Below are positions 16,266-25,983 of a DNA stretch of 64,000 nt, in pieces. Position 1 is the first letter of the stretch. Each line of letters begins with the position of its first letter. The notes under the pieces were generated by a model that searched no databases, was not told the origin of the DNA, and was given only the letters and a program-made list of their open reading frames with translations. The stretch lies in the NCBI GenBank assembly GCA_016938875.1, contig JAFGTV010000020.1:1-64000 (forward strand). The letters run 5' to 3'. The translations under genes were made by a program, and so were the position numbers. This DNA is from Paracoccaceae bacterium (GTDB lineage: Bacteria; Pseudomonadota; Alphaproteobacteria; Rhodobacterales; Rhodobacteraceae).

Positions 16266-17554
16266 TGACGCTCAGCTGGCTTCAGATCGTTCGGCTGGGC
16301 CTGGTGCAGATGTGCCTGGGCGCAATCGTGGTGCTGACGACATCCACGCTGAACCGGCTGATGGTGGTCGAGCTGGCATTGCCTGCTGTGCTGCCGGGGC
16401 TGCTGGTGGCGTTGCATTACGGCATTCAGATCACGCGACCGAACTGGGGCTTCATGTCCGACACCGGTGGGCAAAGGACGCTGTTCATCATCGGTGGCAT
16501 GGTGGTTCTGGCGCTGGGCGGGCTGGGCGCGGCGGCGGGTGTCGTGGTGATGAATACCAGTTTCTGGCCCGGCATGATCCTGTCGATCCTGGCCTACGGG
16601 CTGATCGGGCTGGGCGTGGCGGCCTCTGGCACCTCGCTTTTGGCGTTGTTGGCCACGGCCACGGCACCGCAGCGGCGCGGGGCGGCGGCGACGATCACCT
16701 GGCTGATGATGATCGCGGGCATCGCGATTACCGCCGGCACGGTCGGCGCGTTCCTGGACCCCTATACCCCCGCCCTGTTGATGAAGATCGTGGGCATCGT
16801 CGCCGGTGGCGCGGTGGTGGTCACCACCCTGGCCGTCTGGGGGATCGAGCGGCGCGTGATCGCCCGCAAGGAACCCGACGAGATGCCGTTCCTGGACGGG
16901 CTGAAAGAGGTCTGGGCCGAGCGCCGCGCGCGCATCTTTACCCTGTTCGTGTTCCTGTCGATGTCGGCCTATTTCATGCAGGAACTGATCCTGGAGCCCT
17001 ATTCGGGCCTCGTCTTTGGCTATACGCCGGGCCAGTCCACCTCGTTGTCGGGGGCGCAGAACGGCGGCGTGTTCCTGGGCATGGTGCTGGTCGGGCTGGG
17101 CACATCGGTGCTGCGGATCGGGTCGCTGCGGGCCTGGGTGATTGCGGGTTGTATCGGGTCTGCGGGGGCGCTGGCGCTGATCGCGGGTATGGGAAATTTC
17201 GCCACCCACCTGCCGTTCATGCCCGCGGTGATCCTGATGGGCTTTTTCAACGGGATGTTCGCGGTGGCGGCCATCGGCGCGATGATGGCCCTGGCCGGCG
17301 AAGGGCGCGATGCGCGCGAAGGCACGCGGATGGGCCTGTGGGGCGCGGCCCAGGCCATCGCCGCAGGCTTTGGCGGCCTGCTGGGGGCGGCGGCGGCCGA
17401 CACGCTGAGAACGATGATTGACGATGCACCCGCCTTTGGCGCGGTGTTCATGACCGAGGCGATCCTTTTCGTACTGTCCGCCTGGATGGCGCTGAGGATC
17501 ATGGATGGCAACCGGCCAACAACCGAAAATGCGGGCCTGGTACCCGGGGAGTAA
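16265..17554 (+). CDS. PucC/BCD-family MFS protein (orf428 type) between bchG and bchP
   Basis: A 429-residue, 12-helix protein of the same family as LhaA and PucC. Its location between bchG and bchP and its size match ORF428 of the R. capsulatus cluster, sometimes annotated bch2 or PucC-like. The family is thought to deliver bacteriochlorophyll to antenna proteins; the specific partner of this member is not known to me. It keeps the NWGFMSDTGGQR loop after helix 2. It overlaps bchG by one base and is five bases from bchP. Confidence 0.9.
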   Translation: MTLSWLQIVRLGLVQMCLGAIVVLTTSTLNRLMVVELALPAVLPGLLVALHYGIQITRPNWGFMSDTGGQRTLFIIGGMVVLALGGLGAAAGVVVMNTSFWPGMILSILAYGLIGLGVAASGTSLLALLATATAPQRRGAAATITWLMMIAGIAITAGTVGAFLDPYTPALLMKIVGIVAGGAVVVTTLAVWGIERRVIARKEPDEMPFLDGLKEVWAERRARIFTLFVFLSMSAYFMQELILEPYSGLVFGYTPGQSTSLSGAQNGGVFLGMVLVGLGTSVLRIGSLRAWVIAGCIGSAGALALIAGMGNFATHLPFMPAVILMGFFNGMFAVAAIGAMMALAGEGRDAREGTRMGLWGAAQAIAAGFGGLLGAAAADTLRTMIDDAPAFGAVFMTEAILFVLSAWMALRIMDGNRPTTENAGLVPGE

Positions 17555-17559
17555 GACAG

Positions 17560-18741
17560 ATGATCTATGATGTAGTCGTTGTTGGTGGCGGCCCCGCCGG
17601 GGCCACCGCAGCCGAGGATCTGGCACGATCGGGCAAGAAGGTCGCCCTTTTGGACCGCGAAGGGCGGATCAAGCCCTGCGGCGGCGCCATTCCGCCCCGG
17701 CTGATGAAGGATTTCGACATCTCCGACGAACAGTTGGTGGCCAAGGTCGATACCGCGCGGATGATCTCGCCCACGGGGCGGTTCGTGGATATCCCGATCG
17801 AGAACGGCTTTGTCGGGATGGTTGATCGCAAGGATTTCGACCCCTTCCTGCGCGCCCGCGCCGAACGCGCCGGGGCCGAGCGGCACACCGGCACCTTCCT
17901 GCGGATCGAGCGCGAAGAGGGCAAGACGTTCCTGATCTACCGCGACAAGCAGAGCCGCGAAGAGGTCAAGCTGCAAACCCGGTTCGTGATCGGCGCCGAT
18001 GGCGCGCGGTCCGACGTGGCCCGCGCCGAGGTGCCGGGCGGCGAAAAGATCCCCTATGTGATCGCCTATCACGAGATCATCGACGCCCCGATCGCGGTGG
18101 GCAACTATGCGCCGAACCGTTGCGACGTGATCTATGACGGGCGGATCAGCCCGGACTTCTATGGCTGGGTGTTCCCGCACGGCACGACCTGTTCGGTCGG
18201 AATGGGCACCGGGGTCGATGGGTTCGACCTGAAACAGGCGACCGCCGACCTGCGCAAGATGGCGGGCCTGGAACAGGCCGAAACCCTGCGCAAAGAGGGC
18301 GCGCCGATCCCGCTGCGCCCGATGGATCGTTGGGACAATGGCCGTGACGTGGTCGTGGTGGGCGATGCCGCGGGCACCGTGGCACCCTCATCGGGCGAGG
18401 GGATCTACTACGCCATGTATGGCGGGCGGGTCGGGGCCTCGGCGGTGTCGGCGGCGCTGGCCTCGGGTCGGGCGTCGGACCTGAAACTGGCGCGGCAGAT
18501 GTTCATGAAGGACCACAAGAACGTGTTTCGTGCGCTTCAGGCGATGCAGGACGCCTATTACAAATCCGACGAGCGGCGCGAACGGTTCGTATCGCTGTGC
18601 CATGACGTGGACGTGCAGACGCTGACCTTCGAAAGCTATATGAACAAGAAGCTGACCAAGAAGCGCCCGCTGGCCCATATCAAGATCGGCATCAAGAACG
18701 TCGCCCACCTGACCGGGCTCGTTTCGCCGCTGCGCACATGA
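17560..18741 (+). CDS. bchP: BchP, geranylgeranyl reductase
   Basis: A 393-residue FAD-dependent reductase that saturates three double bonds of the geranylgeranyl tail to give phytyl. The N-terminal dinucleotide-binding motif VVGGGPAGATAA spans about residues 6-17, and a second FAD motif VVVVGDAAGTVAPSSGEGI lies near residue 265-285. PCGGAIPPRL near residue 45 is a family signature. It overlaps idi by four bases (ATGA). Confidence 0.97.
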   Translation: MIYDVVVVGGGPAGATAAEDLARSGKKVALLDREGRIKPCGGAIPPRLMKDFDISDEQLVAKVDTARMISPTGRFVDIPIENGFVGMVDRKDFDPFLRARAERAGAERHTGTFLRIEREEGKTFLIYRDKQSREEVKLQTRFVIGADGARSDVARAEVPGGEKIPYVIAYHEIIDAPIAVGNYAPNRCDVIYDGRISPDFYGWVFPHGTTCSVGMGTGVDGFDLKQATADLRKMAGLEQAETLRKEGAPIPLRPMDRWDNGRDVVVVGDAAGTVAPSSGEGIYYAMYGGRVGASAVSAALASGRASDLKLARQMFMKDHKNVFRALQAMQDAYYKSDERRERFVSLCHDVDVQTLTFESYMNKKLTKKRPLAHIKIGIKNVAHLTGLVSPLRT

Positions 18742-19268
18742 GCGATATGATCCCGGCCTGGGTGAACGGCGAACTGACCCGCGTGGAAAAACTGGAGGCC
18801 CATCAAAAGGGCCTTCGCCACAAGGCGATCTCGGTCTTTGTGATGGATGGCGACAAGGTGCTGATCCAGCGCCGGGCACTGGGCAAGTATCACACGCCCG
18901 GTTACTGGGCCAATACCTGCTGCACTCACCCTGCCTGGGGCGAATCCTCTGAGGATTGCGCCCGCCGTCGCCTGAAAGAAGAGTTGGGGATCACCGGCCT
19001 GACATTGGATTACCGCGAGACGCTGGAATATCGCGCCGATGTGGGCGGTGGCCTGACCGAGCATGAGGTGGTCGATATCTACCTCGCCCCCGCGACGGCA
19101 GATCTGACATGGGATCTGAACCCCGACGAGGTGATGGATGTCCGCTGGGTCGCGCTGCCCGACTTGGCCCGCGAGGTAAAGGCGAACCCCGATGCCTTTA
19201 CCCCGTGGCTGGCAATCTATCTGGATCAGCACGCCGACAGCATCTTCGGGTCGCTCTCGCCCGCCTGA
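18738..19268 (+). CDS. idi: Idi, type I isopentenyl-diphosphate delta-isomerase
   Basis: A 176-residue NUDIX-fold isomerase interconverting IPP and DMAPP, the starter for geranylgeranyl diphosphate used by BchG and for carotenoids. Cys61 in NTCCTHP is at or beside the catalytic Cys, and the REE-like helix RRLKEELGI carries the metal-binding Glu. Co-location with bchP is known in Rhodobacter. Overlap with bchP suggests coupled translation. It ends the rightward photosynthesis operon. Confidence 0.96.
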   Translation: MSDMIPAWVNGELTRVEKLEAHQKGLRHKAISVFVMDGDKVLIQRRALGKYHTPGYWANTCCTHPAWGESSEDCARRRLKEELGITGLTLDYRETLEYRADVGGGLTEHEVVDIYLAPATADLTWDLNPDEVMDVRWVALPDLAREVKANPDAFTPWLAIYLDQHADSIFGSLSPA

Positions 19269-19285
19269 TCCCGCCGCCGATCCCC

Positions 19286-19308
19286 CGCCCGGTCCCGCGC
19301 CCGGTCCC
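19286..19308. repeat. C-rich tandem repeat, two copies of CGCCCGGTCCC
   Basis: Two direct 11-base copies (19286-19296 and 19298-19308) with a 12-base period fill the gap between the convergent stops of idi and the SulP gene. No hairpin with a T tract is visible, so a conventional terminator is not evident. Confidence 0.7.
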
Positions 19309-21033
19309 CTAGGCCGCGAGCGTGCGCATCGCGGCGTATTGGGACAGGAAAACCTTGCCGGTCAGGTCGCTCAGAAACGGCGTGCGTTTCAGCCGATCCA
19401 TGACCGGCCCCTTCACCTCTGACAGGTTCAGCGTCAGCCCCATGTCGCCCAGGCGGTGGTTGATCGCCTCCAGCGACTCCAGGGCGCTGGTGTCGATCTC
19501 GTTCACCGCCGAGCACATCAGGATCACGTGGCGCAGCGCCTTGTCCCCGACCACGCGGTCATAGATGTAATCCTCCAGGAACCTGGCATTGGCGAAATAC
19601 AGGTTCTCATCCACCCGGATGGTGACGATATCGGGATGGGTTTCGACCGTGTGGCGCAGGATGTTGCGGAAATGCTCGGTCCCCGGAACAAGCCCCACCT
19701 CGGCGATATGCGGGCGTGACGTGCGATAGAGAAACAGCCCGATCGACAGCGCAACCCCCGCCGAAACACCCAGTTCCACACCAAGTCCCAGCGTCAGCAG
19801 GATCGTCGCGGCAACCGCCACGAAGTCGGCCTTGGAATAGCCCCAGGTGGTGCGCAGGATCTTGAAATCCACCAGGCTCAGCACCGCGACGATGATCGTC
19901 GCCGCCAACGTCGCCTTGGGCAGAAAGAACAGCAACGGCGTCAGCGCCAGCGCTGCCAGCGCGATCCCCACGGCCGTGAACGCCCCCGCCGCCGGGGTTT
20001 CCGCGCCCGCGTCGAAATTCACCACCGAGCGGGAAAACCCGCCCGTGACCGGATAACCCCCCGACACCGCCGCCGCGATGTTCGAGGCCCCCAGCCCGAT
20101 CAGTTCCTGGTCCGGCACGATCCGCTGGCGCCGTTTCGCGGCCAGGGTTTGGGCGACCGACACCGATTCCACGAACCCGATGATCGAGATCAGCACCGCT
20201 GACCCCAGCAGGCTGCCCCACAGCTCCAGATCGAAATGCGGCACCGTCAGTGGCGGCAACCCCTGGGGCACCTGGCCCACGATGGCCACCCCATGCTTGT
20301 CCAGCCCCAGCACCCAGGTGAACAGCGTGGTGACCAGAACGGCGGCCACCGGTCCCGCCTTGGCCAGGATCTCGGCCAGGCGTGGCTTGATCCCCTTGGC
20401 GATCAGCAGGGGCTTCAGCCCCTTGCGCACCCAGAACAGGAACGCCGTGGCACTGCCCCCGATGAACAGCGTCCAAAGGTTGGTCTCGCCCAGATGCGCC
20501 CAGATCGACGCCAGCAACTCGGCCAGGTTGTGGCCCGATGCGGGGATGCCCAGAATGTGTTTCAACTGGCTGGTGGCGATGATGATGCCGCTGGCGGTGA
20601 TGAACCCCGCGATCACCGGATGCGACAGGAAATTCGCCAGGAAGCCCAGCCGGAACACCCCCATCACCAACAGCACCAGCCCCGACAGAAACGCCAGCAC
20701 GATCGCCGCGGCCGCATATTCCGCCGTCCCTTGCAGCGCAAGGTTGCCCACCGCCGCCGCGGTCATCAGCGACACCACCGCCACGGGCCCCACCGCCAGC
20801 GCCCGCGAGGTGCCAAAGACCGCATAGGCCACCAGCGGCAGGATCGAGGCATACAGCCCCATTTCCGCCGGCAAACCGGCCAACAGCGCATAGGCCAGCG
20901 ATTGCGGGATCAGCATGATCGTGACGATGACCGCCGCGACCACGTCATTGGTCAGCGCGTCCCGATCATAGCGCCGCCCCCAGTCCAGAATGGGCAGGTA
21001 GCGGGTCAGCGAATTGAGGACAGAGGGGCGCAC
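19309..21033 (-). CDS. SulP/SLC26 family anion transporter with STAS domain
   Basis: A 574-residue protein: a membrane domain with 12-14 helices (about residues 20-420) and a cytoplasmic STAS domain (about 440-560). The MLIPQSLAYALLAGLPAEMGLYAS stretch in helices 1-2 is the SulP signature. Members move sulfate, bicarbonate or other anions; no carbonic anhydrase or cysteine gene is nearby to tell which. The start is probably GTG 21033. It is convergent with idi and upstream of nothing co-directional within an operon distance. Confidence 0.9.
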   Translation of the reverse strand: MRPSVLNSLTRYLPILDWGRRYDRDALTNDVVAAVIVTIMLIPQSLAYALLAGLPAEMGLYASILPLVAYAVFGTSRALAVGPVAVVSLMTAAAVGNLALQGTAEYAAAAIVLAFLSGLVLLVMGVFRLGFLANFLSHPVIAGFITASGIIIATSQLKHILGIPASGHNLAELLASIWAHLGETNLWTLFIGGSATAFLFWVRKGLKPLLIAKGIKPRLAEILAKAGPVAAVLVTTLFTWVLGLDKHGVAIVGQVPQGLPPLTVPHFDLELWGSLLGSAVLISIIGFVESVSVAQTLAAKRRQRIVPDQELIGLGASNIAAAVSGGYPVTGGFSRSVVNFDAGAETPAAGAFTAVGIALAALALTPLLFFLPKATLAATIIVAVLSLVDFKILRTTWGYSKADFVAVAATILLTLGLGVELGVSAGVALSIGLFLYRTSRPHIAEVGLVPGTEHFRNILRHTVETHPDIVTIRVDENLYFANARFLEDYIYDRVVGDKALRHVILMCSAVNEIDTSALESLEAINHRLGDMGLTLNLSEVKGPVMDRLKRTPFLSDLTGKVFLSQYAAMRTLAA

Positions 21034-21119
21034 GGCGGGATTCTTTCATATTCAGAATTTGAAATACGAATAGCCCCCCGATAGACCATTGCCAAGGGGC
21101 CAGGGCCGGCACGCGCCCT

Positions 21120-21593
21120 TCAGGACGCCTTGCGCAGGGCGCGCAGGTCGGGATGCCGGCGCGGGCGGTCGGCTTGGGTGCGCAACAGGCAGGCAAGGTC
21201 GGCCTCGTCCACCCGCTTGGCCGCTTGGCGGGCGGTAAACCATCGCCGTTTGCGCGCGCGGCGTTCTTTCCAGTCGCGTTTCAACGTGCGCACCAGCATC
21301 GGAAAAACCTCGACCTCACACGGCAGGGCCGTTCCATCGGGCAGGATCTTGTCATAGCAATAGCGCCCGATCGGGTCGGTGCCGACGTGACCCACCGCGC
21401 CCGCCTCTTCCAACGCCTCGATTTCGGCTGCTTGCCAGGGTGTCTTGCCGTTCATCGTCCACCCCTTGGGCATCACCCAGCGCCCGGTCCCGCGCGAGGT
21501 GACCATCAGCACATAAAGCGCCCCCTTGTCGTCCCAGCGGACGGGCAGCGCGGCGATCTGGGCGCCGATCTGTGCGGGGGTGGGCTGGGGCAT
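21120..21593 (-). CDS. NUDIX hydrolase (diphosphoinositol polyphosphate phosphohydrolase-like)
   Basis: A 157-residue protein with the core WVMPKGWTMNGKTPWQAA followed by EIEALEEAGAVG. This resembles the NUDIX box of small bacterial proteins related to diphosphoinositol polyphosphate phosphohydrolases, which often act on diadenosine or other nucleoside diphosphate-linked compounds. The usual RE of the box reads IE here, a modest departure. I chose ATG 21593 (MPQPTPAQ), where the conserved part begins. The C-terminus is Arg-rich. Substrate unknown. Confidence 0.82.
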   Translation of the reverse strand: MPQPTPAQIGAQIAALPVRWDDKGALYVLMVTSRGTGRWVMPKGWTMNGKTPWQAAEIEALEEAGAVGHVGTDPIGRYCYDKILPDGTALPCEVEVFPMLVRTLKRDWKERRARKRRWFTARQAAKRVDEADLACLLRTQADRPRRHPDLRALRKAS

Positions 21594-21818
21594 TGGTGCG
21601 AACCTGTCAAAGTGAGTGCGGTCGAATGTGGGTCGATCGGCGCCCGGGAACAGGCCAGATCGAAAGCATGGCGCATGTTTTTGGCAATCGAGGCAGGCCA
21701 AGCTCCTGGTTGGCAACAAAATTCCAGAAAATTCGTTGCAATTGACCTATTTTTTTCGCGCGGCGTGCCCTGATGTCCTCAAAATAGGCATTTCGGGGCC
21801 GCGGACCGCGATCGGCGG

Positions 21819-22781
21819 CTATCCCTTGCGTGCAAACAGCCCGACCAACGGGACCAGTACATGTCCCACCACCGGCATCAACAACAGGCCCAAGGCCAGC
21901 CCGATCAACCCGTCGATCACCGCCGTCACCAGCCATTCCACGCTATCTGCCATCTGCGGCACCGCGTGACCGGCGGCCAGCGCGACATGGTGGATCGCCT
22001 CATAGGGGGCGTGCAGCCCCAGTTCATGCGCGCCGTGCACGATGATGGACCCGCCGACCCAGATCATCGCCGCCGTGCCCACGACCACCAAAAGGCGCAG
22101 GAACCCCGGCATTCCGCGCACGATCATCGTCCCCAGGCGGCGCGTCGCGGCCAGCCTGCCCTTGGCCGCCATGGCCAGGCCCGCGTCGTCGGCCTTTACG
22201 ATCAGGCCGACCGCGCCGTAAACCACCACCGTGATCATCACGCCAGCCAGCGCCAGCGCCAGCGCCGTCATCCACAACGGCAGATCGCCCGGCAGGGCCG
22301 CCAGGATGATCGTCATGATCTCGGCCGACAGGATGAAGTCGGTCTTGATCGCGCCGCGGACCTTTTGTTCCTCGAGATGCGCATCCGACAGCTTTTGCTG
22401 ATAAAGCGCATCGCCGTTGTGGTCGGCGGGAAACAGGACATGCCAGACCTTTTCCGCCCCCTCGAAACACAGATAGGCCCCGCCCAGCATCAACAGCGGC
22501 GCAATCGCCCAGGCGGCAAAGATCGACAGCAACAGCGCGACCGGCAGCAGGATCACCAGCTTGTTGAACACCGATCCCTTGGCGATGTTCCAGACGATGG
22601 GGATTTCACGATCGGCGGAAAAGCCATGGACATATTTCGGGGTGACGGCGGCATCGTCGATCACGGCGCCCGCAGCCTTGGACGACGCCTTGACCGCCTG
22701 GCCCACCACATCGTCGACCGAGGCCGCCGCGACCTTTGCAATTGCCGCCACGTCGTCGAGAAGCGCCAGAAGACCGCTCAT
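21819..22781 (-). CDS. DUF808 (YedI-type) inner membrane protein
   Basis: A 320-residue membrane protein starting MSGLLALLDDVAAIAKVAAAS, the typical DUF808 N-terminus, followed by the conserved KYVHGF and REIPIVWNIAKGS segments and about seven or eight helices. The function of the family is unknown. ATG 22781 fits the family start; the open frame to 22853 is unlikely to be coding. It is divergent from the arsenic operon, 121 bases apart, so the promoters may be close. Confidence 0.87.
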   Translation of the reverse strand: MSGLLALLDDVAAIAKVAAASVDDVVGQAVKASSKAAGAVIDDAAVTPKYVHGFSADREIPIVWNIAKGSVFNKLVILLPVALLLSIFAAWAIAPLLMLGGAYLCFEGAEKVWHVLFPADHNGDALYQQKLSDAHLEEQKVRGAIKTDFILSAEIMTIILAALPGDLPLWMTALALALAGVMITVVVYGAVGLIVKADDAGLAMAAKGRLAATRRLGTMIVRGMPGFLRLLVVVGTAAMIWVGGSIIVHGAHELGLHAPYEAIHHVALAAGHAVPQMADSVEWLVTAVIDGLIGLALGLLLMPVVGHVLVPLVGLFARKG

Positions 22782-22867
22782 GCCAAACCCCTTGCCCGTG
22801 ATCGCCTGCCCCGAGGATAGCGGCTTGCGCAGCGGGGGCAACGCGGTTCGCACCGTGATTTTCAGGG

Positions 22868-22896
22868 TTGCCGGAATTCCTTATTTCGGTTATTCA
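22868..22896 (+). promoter_or_regulatory. Putative promoter of ars operon, possibly leaderless transcript
   Basis: TTGCCG (22868-22873), a 17-base spacer and TATTCA (22891-22896) would start RNA at about 22903, which is the ATG of the first gene. No ribosome-binding sequence precedes that ATG. The TTATTCATAA dyad over the -10 region could be part of an ArsR site. Confidence 0.4.
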
Positions 22897-22902
22897 TAAA
22901 AT

Positions 22903-23721
22903 ATGGAAAAAGAAGCTCTCGCCTGTCTCGCCACGCTTGGCCATCCTGGTCGGATGGCGCTGTTTCGCCTGTTGATGCGTCGCTATCCCGATGCCGTGCG
23001 CGCGGGCGAGCTGTCACAGGCGCTGTCGATCAAGCCCAGCACACTGTCGATGCATCTGGCCGCGCTGGCGCAGGACGGGCTGATCGCGCAAACCCGCGAG
23101 GGGACGGCGCGGCTCTATCGGATCCAGATGGACCGGGTTCAGTGGCTGATGGATTACCTGTTTGCCGATTGCTGCCGTGGGCGGGTGGATCTGTGCCCGA
23201 TCCGGCCCGACGCGGCCCCGCCGCGCAAGTTCAATGTTTTGTTCATCTGCACCGGGAACTCTGCGCGGTCGATCTTTGCCGAGGCGATCTTGCGCGCCGA
23301 GGCCGGGGACAGGTTCATCGTCCATTCCGCCGGCACCCGGCAGAATTCCCAACTGAACCCGCTGGCCGTCGAGATGCTGAAGGCCAAGGGGCACGACATC
23401 ACCCCGCTGCGCGCCAAGAACGTGGACGAATTCCGCGGCCCGGGCGCCCCCGAGATGGATTTCGTCTTTACCGTCTGCGACCAGGCCGCGAACGAGGAAT
23501 GCCCCGCCTGGGAGGGGCAGCCGGTGACCGCCCATTGGGGCGTGCCCGATCCGGTCAAGGCGACCGGGTCGCTGGCCGAGCGGCGGTTGGCCTTTCAACA
23601 GGCCTATGGGCTGCTGCGCAACCGCATCCGCGCCTTTGCCGCGCTGCCGCTGGAAACACAGGACCGGATCGCACGGCAGACCGCCGTCGACCGGATCGCC
23701 ACCATGGAAGGGCTGCAATGA
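22903..23721 (+). CDS. ArsR-ArsC fusion: arsenic-responsive repressor joined to arsenate reductase/LMW phosphatase domain
   Basis: A 272-residue two-domain protein. Residues 1-88 form an ArsR-type winged helix ([28 protein letters not shown]). Residues 108-250 form a low-molecular-weight phosphatase/ArsC domain with the P-loop CTGNSARS (C116-S123) and later cysteines in [11 protein letters not shown] that fit the resolving pair. The linker has C90, C91 and C98, resembling the As(III) triad C95/C96/C102 of Acidithiobacillus ferrooxidans ArsR. So one chain may both sense As(III) and reduce As(V). It overlaps the GAPDH gene by four bases (ATGA). Confidence 0.92.
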   Translation: MEKEALACLATLGHPGRMALFRLLMRRYPDAVRAGELSQALSIKPSTLSMHLAALAQDGLIAQTREGTARLYRIQMDRVQWLMDYLFADCCRGRVDLCPIRPDAAPPRKFNVLFICTGNSARSIFAEAILRAEAGDRFIVHSAGTRQNSQLNPLAVEMLKAKGHDITPLRAKNVDEFRGPGAPEMDFVFTVCDQAANEECPAWEGQPVTAHWGVPDPVKATGSLAERRLAFQQAYGLLRNRIRAFAALPLETQDRIARQTAVDRIATMEGLQ

Positions 23722-24716
23722 CCACCTATGCGCTGAACGGATTGGGCAGGATCGGAAAACTGGCGCTTAGGCCGCTTTTGGCGCGCGGCGCCGAGATCGT
23801 GCTGCTGAACGACCGGGTGGGCGATCCGGGGATGCACGCGCATCTGCTGGAATTCGACAGCGTGCACGGGCGCTGGCCCGCCACCTTTGGGCATTCGGAC
23901 GACGGTCTGCGCATCGACGGGCGGCACCTGCCGGTCACTGGCCATGGCCGGATCGAGGATCTGCCGCTGGACGGTGTCGATGTGGTGATCGACTGCACCG
24001 GGGCCTATCGAACCGCGGCCGCCCTGGCCCCCTATTTCGCGGCGGGGGTGAAAAAGGTCATCGTCTCGGCCCCGGTCAAGGAGGCAGAGGCCGCCAACAT
24101 CGTCTATGGCGTCAATCACGACATCTATGACCCGGCGCGGCACCGCATCATCACCGCGGCCAGTTGCACAACCAACTGCCTGGCCCCGGTGGTCAAGGTC
24201 ATCCACGATGCGCTGGGCATCCGTCACGGCGCGATCACCACGATCCACGATGTCACCAACACCCAGACCATGGTCGACCGACCGGCAAAGGATCTGCGCC
24301 GGGCGCGCTCTGCGTTGAATTCGCTGATCCCGACAACCACGGGATCGGCCACCGCGATCACGCTGATCTATCCCGAACTGGCGGGCAAGCTGAACGGCCA
24401 TGCCGTGCGGGTGCCGCTATTGAATGCCTCGCTGACCGACTGTGTGTTCGAGGTCGCCCGCGACACCACCCGCGACGAGGTGAACGCGCTGTTTCGCGCC
24501 GCCGCCGAGGGGCCGTTGCGCGGCATCCTGGGCTATGAGGAACGACCCCTGGTATCGGCCGATTACGTCAACGATGCGCGTTCGTCGATCGTGGACGGCC
24601 CCTCTACCATGGTGGTCGATGGCACCCAGGTTAAGGTCTATGCGTGGTACGACAACGAATGGGGCTATGCGCATCGGCTGGTCGATGTCGCCTGCATGGT
24701 GGGGGAAACGGTATGA
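23718..24716 (+). CDS. ars-operon glyceraldehyde-3-phosphate dehydrogenase
   Basis: A 332-residue GAPDH with the NAD-binding start [12 protein letters not shown], catalytic C150 in ASCTTNC and the catalytic His near residue 177. In ars operons next to arsJ this enzyme uses arsenate in place of phosphate, giving unstable 1-arseno-3-phosphoglycerate, which ArsJ then exports. It is sandwiched by four-base overlaps with the ArsR-ArsC gene and arsJ. That arrangement argues for arsenic detoxification rather than a main glycolytic role; the housekeeping gap gene is presumably elsewhere. Confidence 0.93.
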   Translation: MTTYALNGLGRIGKLALRPLLARGAEIVLLNDRVGDPGMHAHLLEFDSVHGRWPATFGHSDDGLRIDGRHLPVTGHGRIEDLPLDGVDVVIDCTGAYRTAAALAPYFAAGVKKVIVSAPVKEAEAANIVYGVNHDIYDPARHRIITAASCTTNCLAPVVKVIHDALGIRHGAITTIHDVTNTQTMVDRPAKDLRRARSALNSLIPTTTGSATAITLIYPELAGKLNGHAVRVPLLNASLTDCVFEVARDTTRDEVNALFRAAAEGPLRGILGYEERPLVSADYVNDARSSIVDGPSTMVVDGTQVKVYAWYDNEWGYAHRLVDVACMVGETV

Positions 24717-25978
24717 GCCGCCCCGCCGGCCTGTCGGCCTATATCGCGGTCACAGCGGCCTATTGGGCGTTCATGCTGACCGACGGGGCGCTCAGGATGC
24801 TGGTGCTGCTGCATTTCCACACCTTGGGCTTTAGCCCGGTTCAGCTGGCCTATTTGTTCGTGCTTTATGAAATCGCGGGCATGATCACCAACCTGTCGGC
24901 GGGGTGGATCGCGGCGCGGTTCGGGCTGGGCTCGACGCTTTATGCCGGGTTGGGGTTGCAGGTGGCCGCCCTGGTGGCACTGGCGTTCCTGGACCCGGGT
25001 TGGGCGATCGGGGTGTCGGTGGCCTATGTGATGGCCGTGCAGGGCGTATCCGGCGTGGCCAAGGATCTGGCCAAGATGTCCTCGAAATCGGCGGTCAAGC
25101 TGTTGGCACCGACCTCGTCGGATGGGCTCTTTCGCTGGGTGGCGGCGCTGACGGGATCCAAGAACGCGGTCAAGGGACTGGGCTTTTTGCTGGGCGCGGC
25201 GGCGCTGGGGCTGGTGGGGTTCGTCCCGGCGGTCCTGGGCATGGCGGCGGTGCTGGCGGCGATCCTGGGCGCGGTGGCCTGGCGCATGCCGCCCGGCCTG
25301 CCCGCAGGGCGCAAGGACGCCAGGTTCCGCGAGGTGTTTTCCAAAAACCCCGACATCAACTGGCTGTCGGCGGCGCGGGTGTTCCTGTTCGGGGCGCGGG
25401 ATGTGTGGTTCGTGGTCGGCATCCCGATCTATTTTTACGCCGTTCTTTCCGATGGGTCCGAGGCGGGCAACCGCGCGGCGTTTTTCCTGATCGGCGGGTT
25501 CATGGCGATCTGGATCATCCTTTACGGCGCGGTTCAGGCCGCCGCCCCCCGCCTGCTGGGATCGGCGCGCAAGGACCGCGCGGACCTGGTCGCCGGGGCC
25601 TGGCGCTGGGCGGGTGGATTGGCGCTGGTGCCTGCGGTTCTGGCGGTCCTGGTCTGGGGGGCGGGGGCACCGACGCCCTGGCTGACCGGCGCGCTAAGCG
25701 TCGGGTTGATGGTCTTTGGCGGGCTTTTCGCGATCAATTCCGCCCTGCATTCCTACCTGATCCTGGCCTTTACCCAGGACCGGCGGGTCACGATGGACGT
25801 GGGGTTCTACTACATGGCCAATGCGGCGGGGCGGCTGATGGGAACGGTTCTGTCCGGGGTCACCTATCAGGTGGGCGGGGTGACGCTGTGCCTGGCCACC
25901 GCCGCCGTGATGCTGACCCTCAGCAGTCTGTTGGCGACCCGGCTGCGGGGCACGGCCGACGCCCTGCCGGTTGGCTAG
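24713..25978 (+). CDS. arsJ: ArsJ, organoarsenical (1-arseno-3-phosphoglycerate) efflux MFS transporter
   Basis: A 421-residue, 12-helix major facilitator starting [30 protein letters not shown]. The [14 protein letters not shown] segment and [28 protein letters not shown]-like middle region are characteristic of ArsJ. ATG 24713 overlaps the GAPDH stop as ATGA. With GAPDH it forms the known arsenate resistance pair that exports arsenate as a phosphoglycerate ester, which then falls apart outside. Its stop is five bases from the convergent cytochrome-like gene. Confidence 0.94.
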   Translation: MSRPAGLSAYIAVTAAYWAFMLTDGALRMLVLLHFHTLGFSPVQLAYLFVLYEIAGMITNLSAGWIAARFGLGSTLYAGLGLQVAALVALAFLDPGWAIGVSVAYVMAVQGVSGVAKDLAKMSSKSAVKLLAPTSSDGLFRWVAALTGSKNAVKGLGFLLGAAALGLVGFVPAVLGMAAVLAAILGAVAWRMPPGLPAGRKDARFREVFSKNPDINWLSAARVFLFGARDVWFVVGIPIYFYAVLSDGSEAGNRAAFFLIGGFMAIWIILYGAVQAAAPRLLGSARKDRADLVAGAWRWAGGLALVPAVLAVLVWGAGAPTPWLTGALSVGLMVFGGLFAINSALHSYLILAFTQDRRVTMDVGFYYMANAAGRLMGTVLSGVTYQVGGVTLCLATAAVMLTLSSLLATRLRGTADALPVG

Positions 25979-25983
25979 CCCCC

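Noticed and set aside
15908-17626. 572-codon minus-strand frame opposite bchG and the orf428-type gene
   Set aside because: It spans two well-supported genes on the other strand and has no recognisable domain.
19286-19308. Terminator between idi and the SulP gene
   Set aside because: The C-rich tandem repeat does not fold into a hairpin and is not followed by a T tract.
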